A DNA stretch of 64,000 bases from Butyricicoccus faecihominis (GCF_024462775.1 NZ_JANGCE010000002.1:62001-126000); one strand, 5' to 3'; shown: positions 34,203 through 43,702, numbered from the stretch's first letter. Notes: generated by a model from the sequence alone, not told the origin. A program made the numbers and translations.

Positions 34203-36287
34203 TTATTCTTTATTGAGTGCTTCCAGACGCGCCTTGTTCTCAGCAATGACCTTTTCCTGAACCGGCTGGGGCGCTTCGTCGTACCGCTCGAACTGGGATA
34301 CGAACGAACCGCGGCCCTGCGTCATCGAACGCAGCGTGATCGCATAGTCGGTCAGCTCGGCCATCGGCGCTTCCGCGACGATCTCCTGCTTGCCGCCCTC
34401 AATCGGGTTCATACCCATGATGCGGCCGCGGCGCTTGTTCAGGTCGCCGATCACATCGCCCATGTAAGCATCCGGAACGACGGTCTTGATCGCGGAGATC
34501 GGCTCGAGCAGAACCGGGCTGGCCTGCGGAATGCCCGCCTTGTAGGCCAGACGCGCCGCCATTTTGAACGAAAGCTCGTTGGAGTCCACATCGTGGTACG
34601 AGCCGTCGGTCAGCACGGCGTGCAAGCCGACCAGCGGATAGCCCGCCAAAACGCCATGCTCCATCGCTTCGCGGATGCCCTTATCTACCGCCGGGTGGAA
34701 GTTCTTCGGCACGGAACCGCCGAAAATCTTTTCCTCGAACAGATAATCGCCCTCGGTATACGGCTCGAAGTCCATCTTGACATGGCCATACTGGCCGTGA
34801 CCGCCGGACTGCTTCTTATGCTTGCCTTCCACCGATACCTTTTTGCGGATCTTCTCGCGGTAAGGCACGATCGGCTCGGTCAGATCGACATCCACGCCGA
34901 ACTTATCTCTCAGCTTGGCGCACAGCACATCCAGATGGATGTCGCCCGCACCCGAAATGGTGTGCTGCTTGGTCTCGGGGTTGAATTCGGTTTCAAACGA
35001 AGGATCCTCATCGTGCAGACGGCTGAGACCGGCGGATATCTTTTCTTCCGCGCCCTTCACCTTGGGCACGATACCGCGCGTGTAGCACGGCGGCGCGATC
35101 TCAATCGGCTCGAGTTCTACCTTGCGCACGCTCATGGAAAGCGTATCGCCTGTCTTGGTGGTGACCAGCTTGGATACCGCGCCGATGTCGCCGCAGCCGA
35201 CAAGCGGCACTTCGGTCGTCTTTTTACCGCAGACGGTAAAGATATGGCTCATTTTTTCGTTCGCGTCCGCCCGCTTGTTGACAAGCACCATGTCCTGCTT
35301 GACCTCGCCCGACATCACCTTGAAATAGGAGAAGCGGCCGTACTGGTCGGCAACGGTCTTGAACACGAACGCGCAGGCGGAACCGTTGGGCGTGCAGTTA
35401 ATCTCGATCAGTTCGCCCTTTTCATCCTCGCACAGCTCGATGGGCTTTTCATCCGGCGAGGGCATGTAGTCCGCAATGCCCTTGAGCATGGCATAGGAAC
35501 CGATGCCGGTCGCCGCGGTACCACAGAACACGGGCGCGATAACCAGATCCTTAACGCCCTGACGGATGCCCGCGATCAGCTCTTCATCGGAAAATTCCTC
35601 GCCCGCGAAGTAGCGCTCCATCAGTTCTTCGGACAGCTCGGCCACGTTTTCGCAAAGCGCGGCGCGGTGCTGGTCGATGCGCTCCTTCATATCCTCCGGG
35701 ATCGGAATCTCGACGCGCTTATTGCCATCCATCTTGTAGGCCTTGCGAATGACGCAATCGACCACGCCAACGGTATCGCGGTTGCCTTCAAAGATAGGCA
35801 CGACGATCGGCGCGACGGATACGCCAAACTGCTTTTGCAGCTTGTGCAGCGAGGTATAGTAATCCGAGTTTTCCTCGTCAATCTTGGAGATGTAGAACAT
35901 ACGCGGCATAGCGTGTTCTTCGGCGCGCTCCCACGCTTTTTCCGTGCCGACGCCCGGGCCGGATTTACCGGTCGCGACGATCAGAGCGGATTCCGCCACG
36001 CGCATCGCACAGTTTACTTCGCTTTCAAAGTCGAAGAAGCCGGGCGTATCGAGCAGATTGATCTTGCAACCCTGCCACTCAAGCGGCGCGACAGCGGTAG
36101 AAATAGTGAACTGGCGCTTGATCTCTTCGGGATCAAAATCGCACACGGTGTTGCCATCTGTGATTTTACCGACACGATCGGTCACGCCAGCGATGTTCAG
36201 CAGGCTTTCGATCAGCGAGGTCTTGCCATCGCCGCCATGGCCCATCAGACATACGTTGCGAATCTTATTTACTGGATAATTGGCCAT
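34203..36287 (-). CDS. EF-G-like translational GTPase (second-type, FusA paralog)
   Basis: A five-domain EF-G-type GTPase of 694 residues. P-loop GHGGDGKTS, switch II DTPGFFDF, then the G4 position reads SKID instead of the usual NKxD. Domains II-V follow, with domain IV motif KKQSGGHGQYGHVKMD and domain V GRIMGMNPIEGG. Clostridia often encode such a second EF-G beside the main fusA; its role is not settled. The ATG at 36287 is chosen over the longer frame because the homologous N-terminus begins YPVNKIRNVCLMGHG. Confidence 0.88.
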   Translation of the reverse strand: MANYPVNKIRNVCLMGHGGDGKTSLIESLLNIAGVTDRVGKITDGNTVCDFDPEEIKRQFTISTAVAPLEWQGCKINLLDTPGFFDFESEVNCAMRVAESALIVATGKSGPGVGTEKAWERAEEHAMPRMFYISKIDEENSDYYTSLHKLQKQFGVSVAPIVVPIFEGNRDTVGVVDCVIRKAYKMDGNKRVEIPIPEDMKERIDQHRAALCENVAELSEELMERYFAGEEFSDEELIAGIRQGVKDLVIAPVFCGTAATGIGSYAMLKGIADYMPSPDEKPIELCEDEKGELIEINCTPNGSACAFVFKTVADQYGRFSYFKVMSGEVKQDMVLVNKRADANEKMSHIFTVCGKKTTEVPLVGCGDIGAVSKLVTTKTGDTLSMSVRKVELEPIEIAPPCYTRGIVPKVKGAEEKISAGLSRLHDEDPSFETEFNPETKQHTISGAGDIHLDVLCAKLRDKFGVDVDLTEPIVPYREKIRKKVSVEGKHKKQSGGHGQYGHVKMDFEPYTEGDYLFEEKIFGGSVPKNFHPAVDKGIREAMEHGVLAGYPLVGLHAVLTDGSYHDVDSNELSFKMAARLAYKAGIPQASPVLLEPISAIKTVVPDAYMGDVIGDLNKRRGRIMGMNPIEGGKQEIVAEAPMAELTDYAITLRSMTQGRGSFVSQFERYDEAPQPVQEKVIAENKARLEALNKE

Positions 36288-36358
36288 ATGTTTATAACAC
36301 TCCCCTGCCCTTGCTCCATGCGCGGGCACTTTGTTTCGGGAACAACTCCCTGTTTGTT

Positions 36359-36387
36359 ATTATACACGAGTTTGCATGTCGTTGCAA
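36359..36387 (-). promoter_or_regulatory. Promoter of the EF-G-like gene
   Basis: TTGCAA, 17 bp, TATAAT on the minus strand, about 70 bp before the ATG. Confidence 0.7.
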
Positions 36388-36598
36388 GCGGTTTTTTGTG
36401 CAAGTTTATGAGGTTCGTCCGACGCAACCGGACAACACCCGCGCGCGTCCGGGCTATTGAAAATCTCTGCGCATTCCACACAATTTCCATTTTCGCATTT
36501 TGTGCAACTCGACGAATTTTAATTTTTTTCAAATTTTCTGTCACAAAACGCCTTTGTAAAACGTTTATATAGTATACGAACATTTGGAGGGATGGAAT

Positions 36599-36685
36599 AT
36601 GACCAGAGCCTATATCGCGACCGCAGCAGCCGTACTGATGGTAGCACTTGCCGTGTTTTCCATCCTATCCGTCATGCCGTTTTAA
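36599..36685 (+). CDS. 28-residue single-pass membrane peptide
   Basis: ATG at 36599 with a strong GGAGG 8 nt upstream, then 28 codons and TAA: MTRAYIATAAAVLM followed by VALAVFSILSVMPF. Residues 5-26 form one hydrophobic helix with a short basic N-terminus, so it should insert in the membrane. An AT-rich upstream region and a perfect terminator 40 bp after the stop frame it as its own unit. I do not recognise a family. Confidence 0.65.
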   Translation: MTRAYIATAAAVLMVALAVFSILSVMPF

Positions 36686-36724
36686 GCGTTGCCGTACATT
36701 CTCTTTTTTCTTCATTTCTTTTTT

Positions 36725-36763
36725 GACAAAGAGCCGTTTCCAGTAAGGAAACGGCTCTTTGTC
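36725..36763. terminator. Bidirectional terminator between the small peptide gene and the hybrid kinase
   Basis: Perfect 17-bp stem GACAAAGAGCCGTTTCC / GGAAACGGCTCTTTGTC with a 5-nt loop. The kinase stop codon TGA (36762-36764) overlaps the base of the stem. Confidence 0.85.
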
Positions 36764-39700
36764 ATTTGTCTGAAAGCAGCTTTTCCAGCGCGTCGCGCAA
36801 AAGCTTCATATCGATGGGCTTGGCCACATGCGCGTTCATCCCGGCGGCCAGCGCCGCCTGCACATCCTCGGAGAAAGCGTTAGCCGTCATGGCAACGATG
36901 GGGATGGAAGCCGCGTCCGGCCGGTCAGCTGCGCGGATCGCCCGCGTCGCTTCATAACCGTTCAGTTCCGGCATCTGCACATCCATCAAAATCGCGTCAT
37001 ACGTGCCGGGAGCGGCGCTTAAAAACGCCTGTACGGCCCGGCGGCCATCCTCGGCCACGGTTGAACGCGCGCCGTACAATTCGAGCAGCGCGCCCAGTAT
37101 TTCGGCATTGATCGCATTGTCCTCCGCCACCAGAAAGTGGCGCCCGGCAAAAGCCGCGTCTTCTGACTCAGCCCCGGCCAGATAAAGCTGTCCGGTCATC
37201 GTGTCGGCGCAGTCCGCTATCTCACAAAAGCGGAAATCCAGCGTGACAAGGAAGGTAGAGCCCTCGTCTACACGGCTTGAAACGCTGATCTGGCCGTCCA
37301 TCAGATCGATCAGTCCCTTGGTGATGCTCAGGCCAAGACCGGTGCCCTCCATGCGCCCCGAAACCGATTCACGGCTGCGGGTAAAAGGCTCGAACAGGTG
37401 CGCGAGAAATTCTTCCGACATGCCGCGGCCATTATCCTGAATGGTAAAACGATACCTTGCCCAGCCCACGCCCTTATTTTCCGGCAGTTCGTCCACCGCA
37501 AACCGCACTGTACCGCCCCGCGGCGTGAACTTGACCGCGTTTCCAAGGATATTAATCAGAATCTGGTTTAGGCGCAGCGCATCTCCATAGAAGCACGGAT
37601 GATCCAGCCGGCCCATTTGCCGTTCCAGCGTAAGGCCGCCCGTTTCCGCCTGCGGCTGTAAAATGGCGAACAACTGCTCGACAAGCTCAGGCAGCAGGAT
37701 CTGTGTGCTGCCCAGCGTTACTTTGCCGCTTTCGATCTTGCTCATATCCAGTACATCATTGATCAGACTGAGCAAATGCTTGGATGAGATCGCAATTTTG
37801 GACAGACAGTCCCACACGCGTTCGGAATCGTCAAAATGGGCGGTGGCCAGCGTGGTCATTCCCATGATCGCGTTCATCGGCGTGCGGATATCATGGCTCA
37901 TTGCGGAAAGGAAGTCGCTTTTGGCGCGGCTTGCCTCCTTGGCAAGCATGAGCGCCCGCTCCAGTTCGTCCTTGGCCTGCCGTTCCGCGCGGAGCATATC
38001 AGTCACATCGGCCCGCGCAAGGCAGACGCGGCCGAGCGCCAGATCCGCCGCGGAGATCGTGATGCGCTTGATGCGCTTACCCGTCGCGGACGATAGGGTA
38101 GCATAAGTAAACGAATAGGGTCCCTCGCGCGCGAGCCGGTCCATGATGCGGTCCCGCTCGAGCATATTGAAAAACGTTTCCCTATCCTCCGGCGTCACGT
38201 AAGCTTTGCCAAAGTGGCGCACCGCATCGGAGTAGCAATGGCGTTTGGGCCATGCATCCGCGCTTTGGGTAAAAACCAAAGCGGTAAAGCTGTCCTCCTG
38301 CACGTCCACATCGGCGACCAGATCGTAGCCTGTCAGCGAAAGACCGCGCAGGATACGGTCGGAGATCACCTGATCGGTCATATCCATAACGGTCAGGATA
38401 CCCGTTACATTGCCGGTATCCGGCTCAGCCACCAGATGCACCGTGATTTGCACATACCGGCCGCGCTTTTCCCGCGGCATCCGCATGAAGCATTTCAGCC
38501 GCTGTTCGGACTCGCCGCGCCGAAAAGCCGCCAACGCCGGCTCGTTCAAATAGAGGCTTAAAAACGCCTGCCGCTCCGCCGGGTCGGGAATCAGCTCCGA
38601 AATGCCGGTAAAAAAGGCGTTGCGCTCGTTGCCCAGATTTTTCAGCAGATCGGAACCGGTAAAGTCGATGATCTCTTCTATCCTGCTTTCGGTCACATTG
38701 CAGTGGCCCACGATCAGCGTGTTTGGGTCGGGAGAACGATAGTGCTGCAACAGCAGTTCTTTATACTGCTGGCGGATGCGCTCCTGATCCTCTATCTCCT
38801 TTGTCACATCGTTGCAGGTGGCATAGATCCGCTTGGCGCCGGTTTCCTCCCGCGCGATGGACAGGCGGCATTTGATCCATATCGCGCTCCCGTCTACCCG
38901 TATCAGCCGCCCGCGCAGTTCCAGAAAATCGTCCTTCCCCGCCACAAATTCCCGCACAAGGCAGCTCACGCGCGGTGCGTCGTCCGGATGGATAAAGCCC
39001 AGCACATCGTTTCCATAGCGATCCTGCGCTTGCTCGGCCGTCATACCAAGCAGCGCGCCAAAACCTTCGGATAGGTATTCCGTATAGCATTGTTGTTCCG
39101 CGCTCAGCCGCACGACGGCAACGCCGCCGGGCAGATTGCTCACAATGGTTTGGAAGTATTGCTCTAGCCGCACCATTTCCTTCTGCGTTTCTTTCAGGTC
39201 GGTGATATTATGAAACACGCAGTGCAGCAGCGGACAGCCGTCCTGCTCGCCGGTCTGCTTGGCCAGCACATGCACCCAAACGGTGTGCCCATCCCGGTGC
39301 AGCTTGCGGAATTCAAAATCCGCCACGGTGTGGTTTTGCAGCGCCTCGTTCACCCGTCGAACGACCATTTCCGTATCCGCCGGATGGATCATCTTGACCG
39401 CGTCGCCGCGGCATAGCTCCCGGTATTCTTCCACGCTGTAGCCCGTTATCTCGGGCACGCCGTCGGAAAAGTAAATGGTTTCAAAGCGATCCGATATCTT
39501 ATAGATCGCCACGCCGCCCGGTATGGCGTTAATAATATCCTGCATTTTTTCGCTGGATTCGGCCAGTTCCTTTTCCAGCCGCACCTGCTCGCTGACATCG
39601 GTATACACCGCGTACAGCAGCTTGGATCCATCCTCCTGCGCCTTGACCGAACCGTCGAGCTGGATCCAGCGGTATTCTCCTTTTTTATCGTTGAACACGC

Positions 39701-40331
39701 GGTAGATATGGCGCATGACGCGTCCCGTGCGTATGGTTTCCGCGATTTTCTGCGTCAGCGCGGGCAGATCGTCCGGATGCACGCCCAGAAAGGTGGTTTC
39801 CTGCTCCATATTCGCGATGTGCTCATCCGAATAGCCCATGATCTCGTAAAAAGCAGAGTTATGGAACACCGGCGCGATCGTGCGTCCATCGTACCGGTAG
39901 CCGCACAGACCGCAGGGCACGCTGCTGAAGGTGGTCTCCAGCTCCTCCGTGACCGCGCGCACCCGCGCTTCCTCACGCTTTTGATCGGTGATATCCAGAA
40001 TGTATTCGATATGGGCGCGGCGGCGCCCCCAGAGAATGACCTTGCCGCTCAGCTGATAAACGCGGCTGTTGGAGGGCAGGCGGAACTCGCGCACACACAG
40101 CTCATCCTCCCGCATTTCACCGACCCGGCAAAACGGGCAGGGACGGTCGAAACCGGCGGCGCCGTAGCACGTTGTCTTTCCCACAACGCCGGACCGCATG
40201 AGAAGATCGCGGGACAGCCGGTTGGCATAGAGCAGCTCGTAATCGTCCAGCGCGCTCACGTACACAGCAACCGGAGCATTATCTAAAACGGCCGCCATTT
40301 GATCCGGGGATAAAACGATGCCCTGCATCAT
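36762..40331 (-). CDS. Multi-PAS hybrid sensor histidine kinase with receiver domain
   Basis: A 1189-residue sensor kinase without membrane segments, so sensing is probably cytoplasmic. The first PAS region (about 10-115) includes a cysteine cluster CYGAAGFDRPCPFC. Three clear PAS/PAC units follow (about 135-250, 265-375, 385-510), then a PAS-like region to about 760. HisKA has the phospho-acceptor in SAMSHDIRTPMNAIMGM near 814; the HATPase domain has NAVKFTPRGG, DNGRGM and GTGLGLSI; the C-terminal receiver carries AEDNAINAEIL and the phospho-aspartate in ILMDVQMPELNGYEATR near 1118. No response regulator or Hpt protein lies next to it. Confidence 0.93.
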   Translation of the reverse strand: MMQGIVLSPDQMAAVLDNAPVAVYVSALDDYELLYANRLSRDLLMRSGVVGKTTCYGAAGFDRPCPFCRVGEMREDELCVREFRLPSNSRVYQLSGKVILWGRRRAHIEYILDITDQKREEARVRAVTEELETTFSSVPCGLCGYRYDGRTIAPVFHNSAFYEIMGYSDEHIANMEQETTFLGVHPDDLPALTQKIAETIRTGRVMRHIYRVFNDKKGEYRWIQLDGSVKAQEDGSKLLYAVYTDVSEQVRLEKELAESSEKMQDIINAIPGGVAIYKISDRFETIYFSDGVPEITGYSVEEYRELCRGDAVKMIHPADTEMVVRRVNEALQNHTVADFEFRKLHRDGHTVWVHVLAKQTGEQDGCPLLHCVFHNITDLKETQKEMVRLEQYFQTIVSNLPGGVAVVRLSAEQQCYTEYLSEGFGALLGMTAEQAQDRYGNDVLGFIHPDDAPRVSCLVREFVAGKDDFLELRGRLIRVDGSAIWIKCRLSIAREETGAKRIYATCNDVTKEIEDQERIRQQYKELLLQHYRSPDPNTLIVGHCNVTESRIEEIIDFTGSDLLKNLGNERNAFFTGISELIPDPAERQAFLSLYLNEPALAAFRRGESEQRLKCFMRMPREKRGRYVQITVHLVAEPDTGNVTGILTVMDMTDQVISDRILRGLSLTGYDLVADVDVQEDSFTALVFTQSADAWPKRHCYSDAVRHFGKAYVTPEDRETFFNMLERDRIMDRLAREGPYSFTYATLSSATGKRIKRITISAADLALGRVCLARADVTDMLRAERQAKDELERALMLAKEASRAKSDFLSAMSHDIRTPMNAIMGMTTLATAHFDDSERVWDCLSKIAISSKHLLSLINDVLDMSKIESGKVTLGSTQILLPELVEQLFAILQPQAETGGLTLERQMGRLDHPCFYGDALRLNQILINILGNAVKFTPRGGTVRFAVDELPENKGVGWARYRFTIQDNGRGMSEEFLAHLFEPFTRSRESVSGRMEGTGLGLSITKGLIDLMDGQISVSSRVDEGSTFLVTLDFRFCEIADCADTMTGQLYLAGAESEDAAFAGRHFLVAEDNAINAEILGALLELYGARSTVAEDGRRAVQAFLSAAPGTYDAILMDVQMPELNGYEATRAIRAADRPDAASIPIVAMTANAFSEDVQAALAAGMNAHVAKPIDMKLLRDALEKLLSDK

Positions 40332-40435
40332 CAGCTTCCGCCCCCTTTCTGTTGTATATCTTCATTTTATCTCAGACGATCATCAATTACAAGTTCAAAA
40401 GCGTTCGCATGTTCGAAATCTACAAGATCCATAAG

Positions 40436-40477
40436 AAAAAAGAGGAAGAAAAACGCATGGTTTTCTTCCTCTTTTTT
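40436..40477. terminator. Terminator after the P-type-ATPase-like gene
   Basis: AAAAAAGAGGAAGAAAA pairs perfectly with TTTTCTTCCTCTTTTTT around an 8-nt loop; both sides have runs that allow termination in either direction. Confidence 0.8.
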
Positions 40478-40492
40478 CTATCCCTGCCCCGG

Positions 40493-42781
40493 TTAGTGGG
40501 TTTGCTGTGTGATGATGAACACGGGGATGTACCAAATCAGTAAATAAAGCAGCAGGTGCAGCACGGGCAGCGCGGAGACGGCGTTCTGGAACAAAAGGTA
40601 GAACACGATCAGCATACCGCAAACACCGGCAAACGCGCCCAGCGTGATGCACGAACGCACCGCGCCCGCTAGCTTATCCGCCGCGCGCAGCACCGTGATG
40701 AACGGCCCGGCGCCCTCGCGCGTCAGGATGGCGGCCGGCGCATCGTCGGCGGTATAGGCCGCGTCCATGATACGATCGACGGTGGCCGGATCGGGTTGGT
40801 CGGCAAAGCCGCGTTTCAGATCGAACTGACTTTCGACCATGGCGGGCGAAATATTAAAATCCGTTACAGCCAGCGCGGCACTCATATGCATGCGGCGCAT
40901 GGTGCGCATGGCGTGGTAGGTGCCCTTGGTCGGTTGGTAGCGCAGCGTCAGCACGCCCGCGAGCGCGCCGTCCACGACCAGATAAGCGTTGCAGGTGTCC
41001 GCGCTCTGCCCGGCACGCATGCGCACGCCCATCTTGACCATGAGCGCCGCCGTGCCCAAAACGGCGCGGTGCCCGCCTACTTCACCGGCAACGCCGCCGT
41101 CTACCAGCTGTACGCTTTTGGCGCTCGCGACCGCGCCGTACCGCTCGCGCAGCGTGTCGTTCAGCACACGGCCAAGCTCCAGCCCTGCCCCGTCGGTCAG
41201 CGCGGCGGCAAAGGCCAACACCTTATCATCCGCCATGCCGCCCATGTTTTGCAGCGCTTCCAGCGCGATCGAACCCGCGGGAAACAGATCGTTCTCCGTC
41301 AGGATGACTTCCTCCGTGCCGCGCAGCAGACCGGCCTGACGCGCGCCCGCGAGCGCCGCGCCCGTGCCGAGCAAGCGGCGGGATACGTTTTTATACCCCG
41401 CGCCGAACGCGCACAGCAGGCCGATCGGCGCGGAAACGGATAGGAGCGCGGAAAACGCCCAGAAAAAACGGATCGGATCGCCCCGGCCGAGCGAAGCCAC
41501 CAGCGCGAAGATAATGGACGCGGCCAAAGCGATCGGCGCGTAGATCATGGAAAAGCGGTCGATCGTGTCCGGGCGCTCCATTTCGCGGAGAAAATCCTCC
41601 ATTTGACCAAGCCTGCCCTTGACCGCGCGGCATACATCGTCCGTCCGGTCATAATGGCTGTAGACCGCCATCGGCCGCTCCGCCGAAGCGATCGCCTTAT
41701 ATGCTCTCGCCCGCGCCGCGCAGCGGCCGCGCTCCTCACGCATGGCCGCGTAAAGCAGCAAAATGCTGACGGCGAGATACGGGATCTCCACACCGGACTG
41801 GTTGTCGAACACAATGATGGACGCGCCGTGCAGCAGCGAGGCGATTACCGAGAACGAGACCAACGTGGAGCGGTCCGGAATGCCGTGGAACAGGTTGAAA
41901 AAACCCATGCCGAATACGTCGACGCCCAGAAAGATCGCGATAAATTGCAGCAGCATCAGCGCGCCGATCGCGATCGACTGGTTTTCGCCCGCATCGAGCG
42001 CGATGGGCACCGGCAGCATTTCAAACGTGGGCGCAAGGCTTAAGTAAGCGGCGGCGGCGGCGAGCAGCAGCACCAGAAGCGACCGCACATTCAGCCCGCG
42101 CGCGCGGCGTAGGGCCGAGCGCTGGGCCTGCGTGGGATCGCGCAGAACGATGTCTTCCTCTTCCTCGGCCTGCTCGGCGGCAAGGCGCGCGGCGCGCTCC
42201 TCCTTGCGGGACAGCTTCTGCCCGCGCGCGCGCTTTTGGGCGCGCGGCGAGGGCTGCGCCTGTTCGATCTCCTCTTCCGGCGGTTCGGCCGCGCGGGCGA
42301 CACGGACGGCGCGCTTTTGTTCGGCCCTTTCACGTTTTGTATTTTCTTTCGCTTCACGGGCGGCGCGGCGCGCCTTGCGCTCGTCCACCTCCTGCTGTTC
42401 AAAAGCGCTCAGATCGGGCAAGTCGTCCTCGCCCACGACCTTCTTTGGCGCGGGCCGCGTTTTGGGAGCGGCCTGCGCGCGGGGCGCGGGCTGCGGCGCG
42501 GCTTTAGGCGCCGCTTGCCGGCGCGGCGATTCCGGGCGCGCTTGCGCCTGCGGGGCGGCCTGCGTTCTAGGTTCAGGCGTTTGCTGCGGGGCGGCCGGAG
42601 CTCTGGGGGCGGCCTGCGCCTTGGGCGCTGGCGCCGCGGGCGGCTGGCGCTTTGGCTGCGCCGGGGCCAGCCCTTCCACCTCGGCGATGATAGAATCAAG
42701 GTCGAACTCCCCGCTGTCAGGCACGTCGTTTAAATACGCCTTGAGATCGTCAAGGTTCATGGTTTCGTCTTTTCTATCCAT
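40493..42781 (-). CDS. P1B-type-ATPase-like pseudoenzyme with long disordered N-terminus
   Basis: A 762-residue protein of unrecognised function. Residues 40-230 are Pro/Ala/Gln- then Lys/Arg/Glu-rich and likely disordered. Eight predicted helices follow in the P1B order: four (about 232-250, 267-290, 305-325, 332-347), a short loop in place of the actuator domain, two (411-431, 438-462), a soluble domain, and two (704-731, 737-757). The soluble part resembles P- and N-domains, but the motifs are lost: CPC reads SAP (450-452), DKTGT reads ENDLF (496-500), the HP motif is absent, TGDN reads TDFN (640-643), and GDGxND reads YTADDAP (676-682). A transport ATPase role is unlikely. rlmB ends 19 bp upstream. 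Confidence 0.7.
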   Translation of the reverse strand: MDRKDETMNLDDLKAYLNDVPDSGEFDLDSIIAEVEGLAPAQPKRQPPAAPAPKAQAAPRAPAAPQQTPEPRTQAAPQAQARPESPRRQAAPKAAPQPAPRAQAAPKTRPAPKKVVGEDDLPDLSAFEQQEVDERKARRAAREAKENTKRERAEQKRAVRVARAAEPPEEEIEQAQPSPRAQKRARGQKLSRKEERAARLAAEQAEEEEDIVLRDPTQAQRSALRRARGLNVRSLLVLLLAAAAAYLSLAPTFEMLPVPIALDAGENQSIAIGALMLLQFIAIFLGVDVFGMGFFNLFHGIPDRSTLVSFSVIASLLHGASIIVFDNQSGVEIPYLAVSILLLYAAMREERGRCAARARAYKAIASAERPMAVYSHYDRTDDVCRAVKGRLGQMEDFLREMERPDTIDRFSMIYAPIALAASIIFALVASLGRGDPIRFFWAFSALLSVSAPIGLLCAFGAGYKNVSRRLLGTGAALAGARQAGLLRGTEEVILTENDLFPAGSIALEALQNMGGMADDKVLAFAAALTDGAGLELGRVLNDTLRERYGAVASAKSVQLVDGGVAGEVGGHRAVLGTAALMVKMGVRMRAGQSADTCNAYLVVDGALAGVLTLRYQPTKGTYHAMRTMRRMHMSAALAVTDFNISPAMVESQFDLKRGFADQPDPATVDRIMDAAYTADDAPAAILTREGAGPFITVLRAADKLAGAVRSCITLGAFAGVCGMLIVFYLLFQNAVSALPVLHLLLYLLIWYIPVFIITQQTH

Positions 42782-42800
42782 ATCTCTGTGATCCCTTTCT

Positions 42801-43574
42801 CTATTTCGCGTGCGTACGGCGGCGCACAGCCTCGAACAGCATCACAGCGGCGGCGTTCGACGCGTTAAGCGAGTTGACGCGCCCCCGCATCGGGATGCTG
42901 ACGATATAATCGCATTTTTCGCGCGTCAGGCGGCTGAGGCCTTCGCCTTCGGACCCAATCACCAGCGCGCAGGGTCGGTCAAAATCAGCTTCAAAAAGCG
43001 GCGCGTCGCCGTCGGCCTCAGCGCCGAACAGCCAGATGCCGCGCTCTTTCAGCTCGTCCAGCACGGCGGCGAGGTTATTCGCCTTGTGCACGCCCATGTG
43101 GGCCAGCGCGCCGGCGGCCGCGCGGGCCACCGCGGCGGTCAGCCCAACCGCGCGGCGCTTGGGGATCACGATTCCGTGCGCACCCGCCGCCTCGGCGGAG
43201 CGAATGATGGCGCCCAAATTGTGCGGATCCTCGATACCGTCGCATACGACGAGAAGAGGCGGCTCTCCGCGCTGCTCCGCGACGAGCAAAATATCCTCCA
43301 GCGCCACGTAATCCTGCGCGGCCACCTGTGCGATCACGCCTTGATGGCTGCCGGTCGGGCTCATGTGGTCTAATTTGCGTCTGTCGCACGTGACCACCGG
43401 CACCCCCTGTTTTTTTGCGGCGGAAGCAATATCGCCGCCGCGGCCGCCCTCTGCCAGAAAGATCTTATCGATTGTCCGGCCGGCGCGCAGCAGCTCCAAA
43501 ACGGCGTTGCGCCCTTCGATCAGCGTTCCGTCATCCTGACGCGGCGGGCGCTCACTCCGATATCCACTGGACAT
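42801..43574 (-). CDS. rlmB: 23S rRNA (guanosine-2'-O-)-methyltransferase RlmB-like (TrmH group 3)
   Basis: SPOUT-fold ribose methyltransferase. It starts with the substrate-binding domain (LIEGRNAVLELLRAGRTIDKIF), then VTCDRRKLDHMSPTGSHQGV, and the knot motifs CDGIEDPHNLGAIIRSAEAAG, VIGSEGEGLS and IPMRGRVNSLNASNAAAVMLFE. This is a different subgroup from the SpoU protein at 18821, so the window has two paralogs. It lies 19 bp upstream of the ATPase-like gene on the same strand. Confidence 0.92.
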   Translation of the reverse strand: MSSGYRSERPPRQDDGTLIEGRNAVLELLRAGRTIDKIFLAEGGRGGDIASAAKKQGVPVVTCDRRKLDHMSPTGSHQGVIAQVAAQDYVALEDILLVAEQRGEPPLLVVCDGIEDPHNLGAIIRSAEAAGAHGIVIPKRRAVGLTAAVARAAAGALAHMGVHKANNLAAVLDELKERGIWLFGAEADGDAPLFEADFDRPCALVIGSEGEGLSRLTREKCDYIVSIPMRGRVNSLNASNAAAVMLFEAVRRRTHAK

Positions 43575-43671
43575 TTTTGTCCTCCCATTTAATTTCAGAT
43601 AAATGGATTATACCATATTCGATGCCTACTATTCAACGCCGCTCGACCGAATTCGTGAAAAAAGCACAAAA

Positions 43672-43702
43672 GTTCGGCGCGTTTTTCCAAAACGCCCCGA
43701 AC
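43672..43702 (-). terminator. Terminator at the end of the LacI-linked left arm
   Basis: GTTCGGCGCGTTTT pairs with AAAACGCCCCGAAC (one mismatch); on the minus strand TTTTGTGCTTTTTT follows. It lies 14 bp after the SDR stop. Confidence 0.75.

Noticed and set aside
33958-34260. 100-codon plus-strand frame across the fprA/EF-G gap
   Set aside because: No ribosome-binding site; it reads through the short interspersed element, the terminator stem and into the antisense of the EF-G-like gene.
40493-42781. Annotation as a functional copper- or zinc-transporting ATPase
   Set aside because: The phosphorylated Asp, the HP motif and the hinge motifs are all missing, so ATP-driven transport is not supported.
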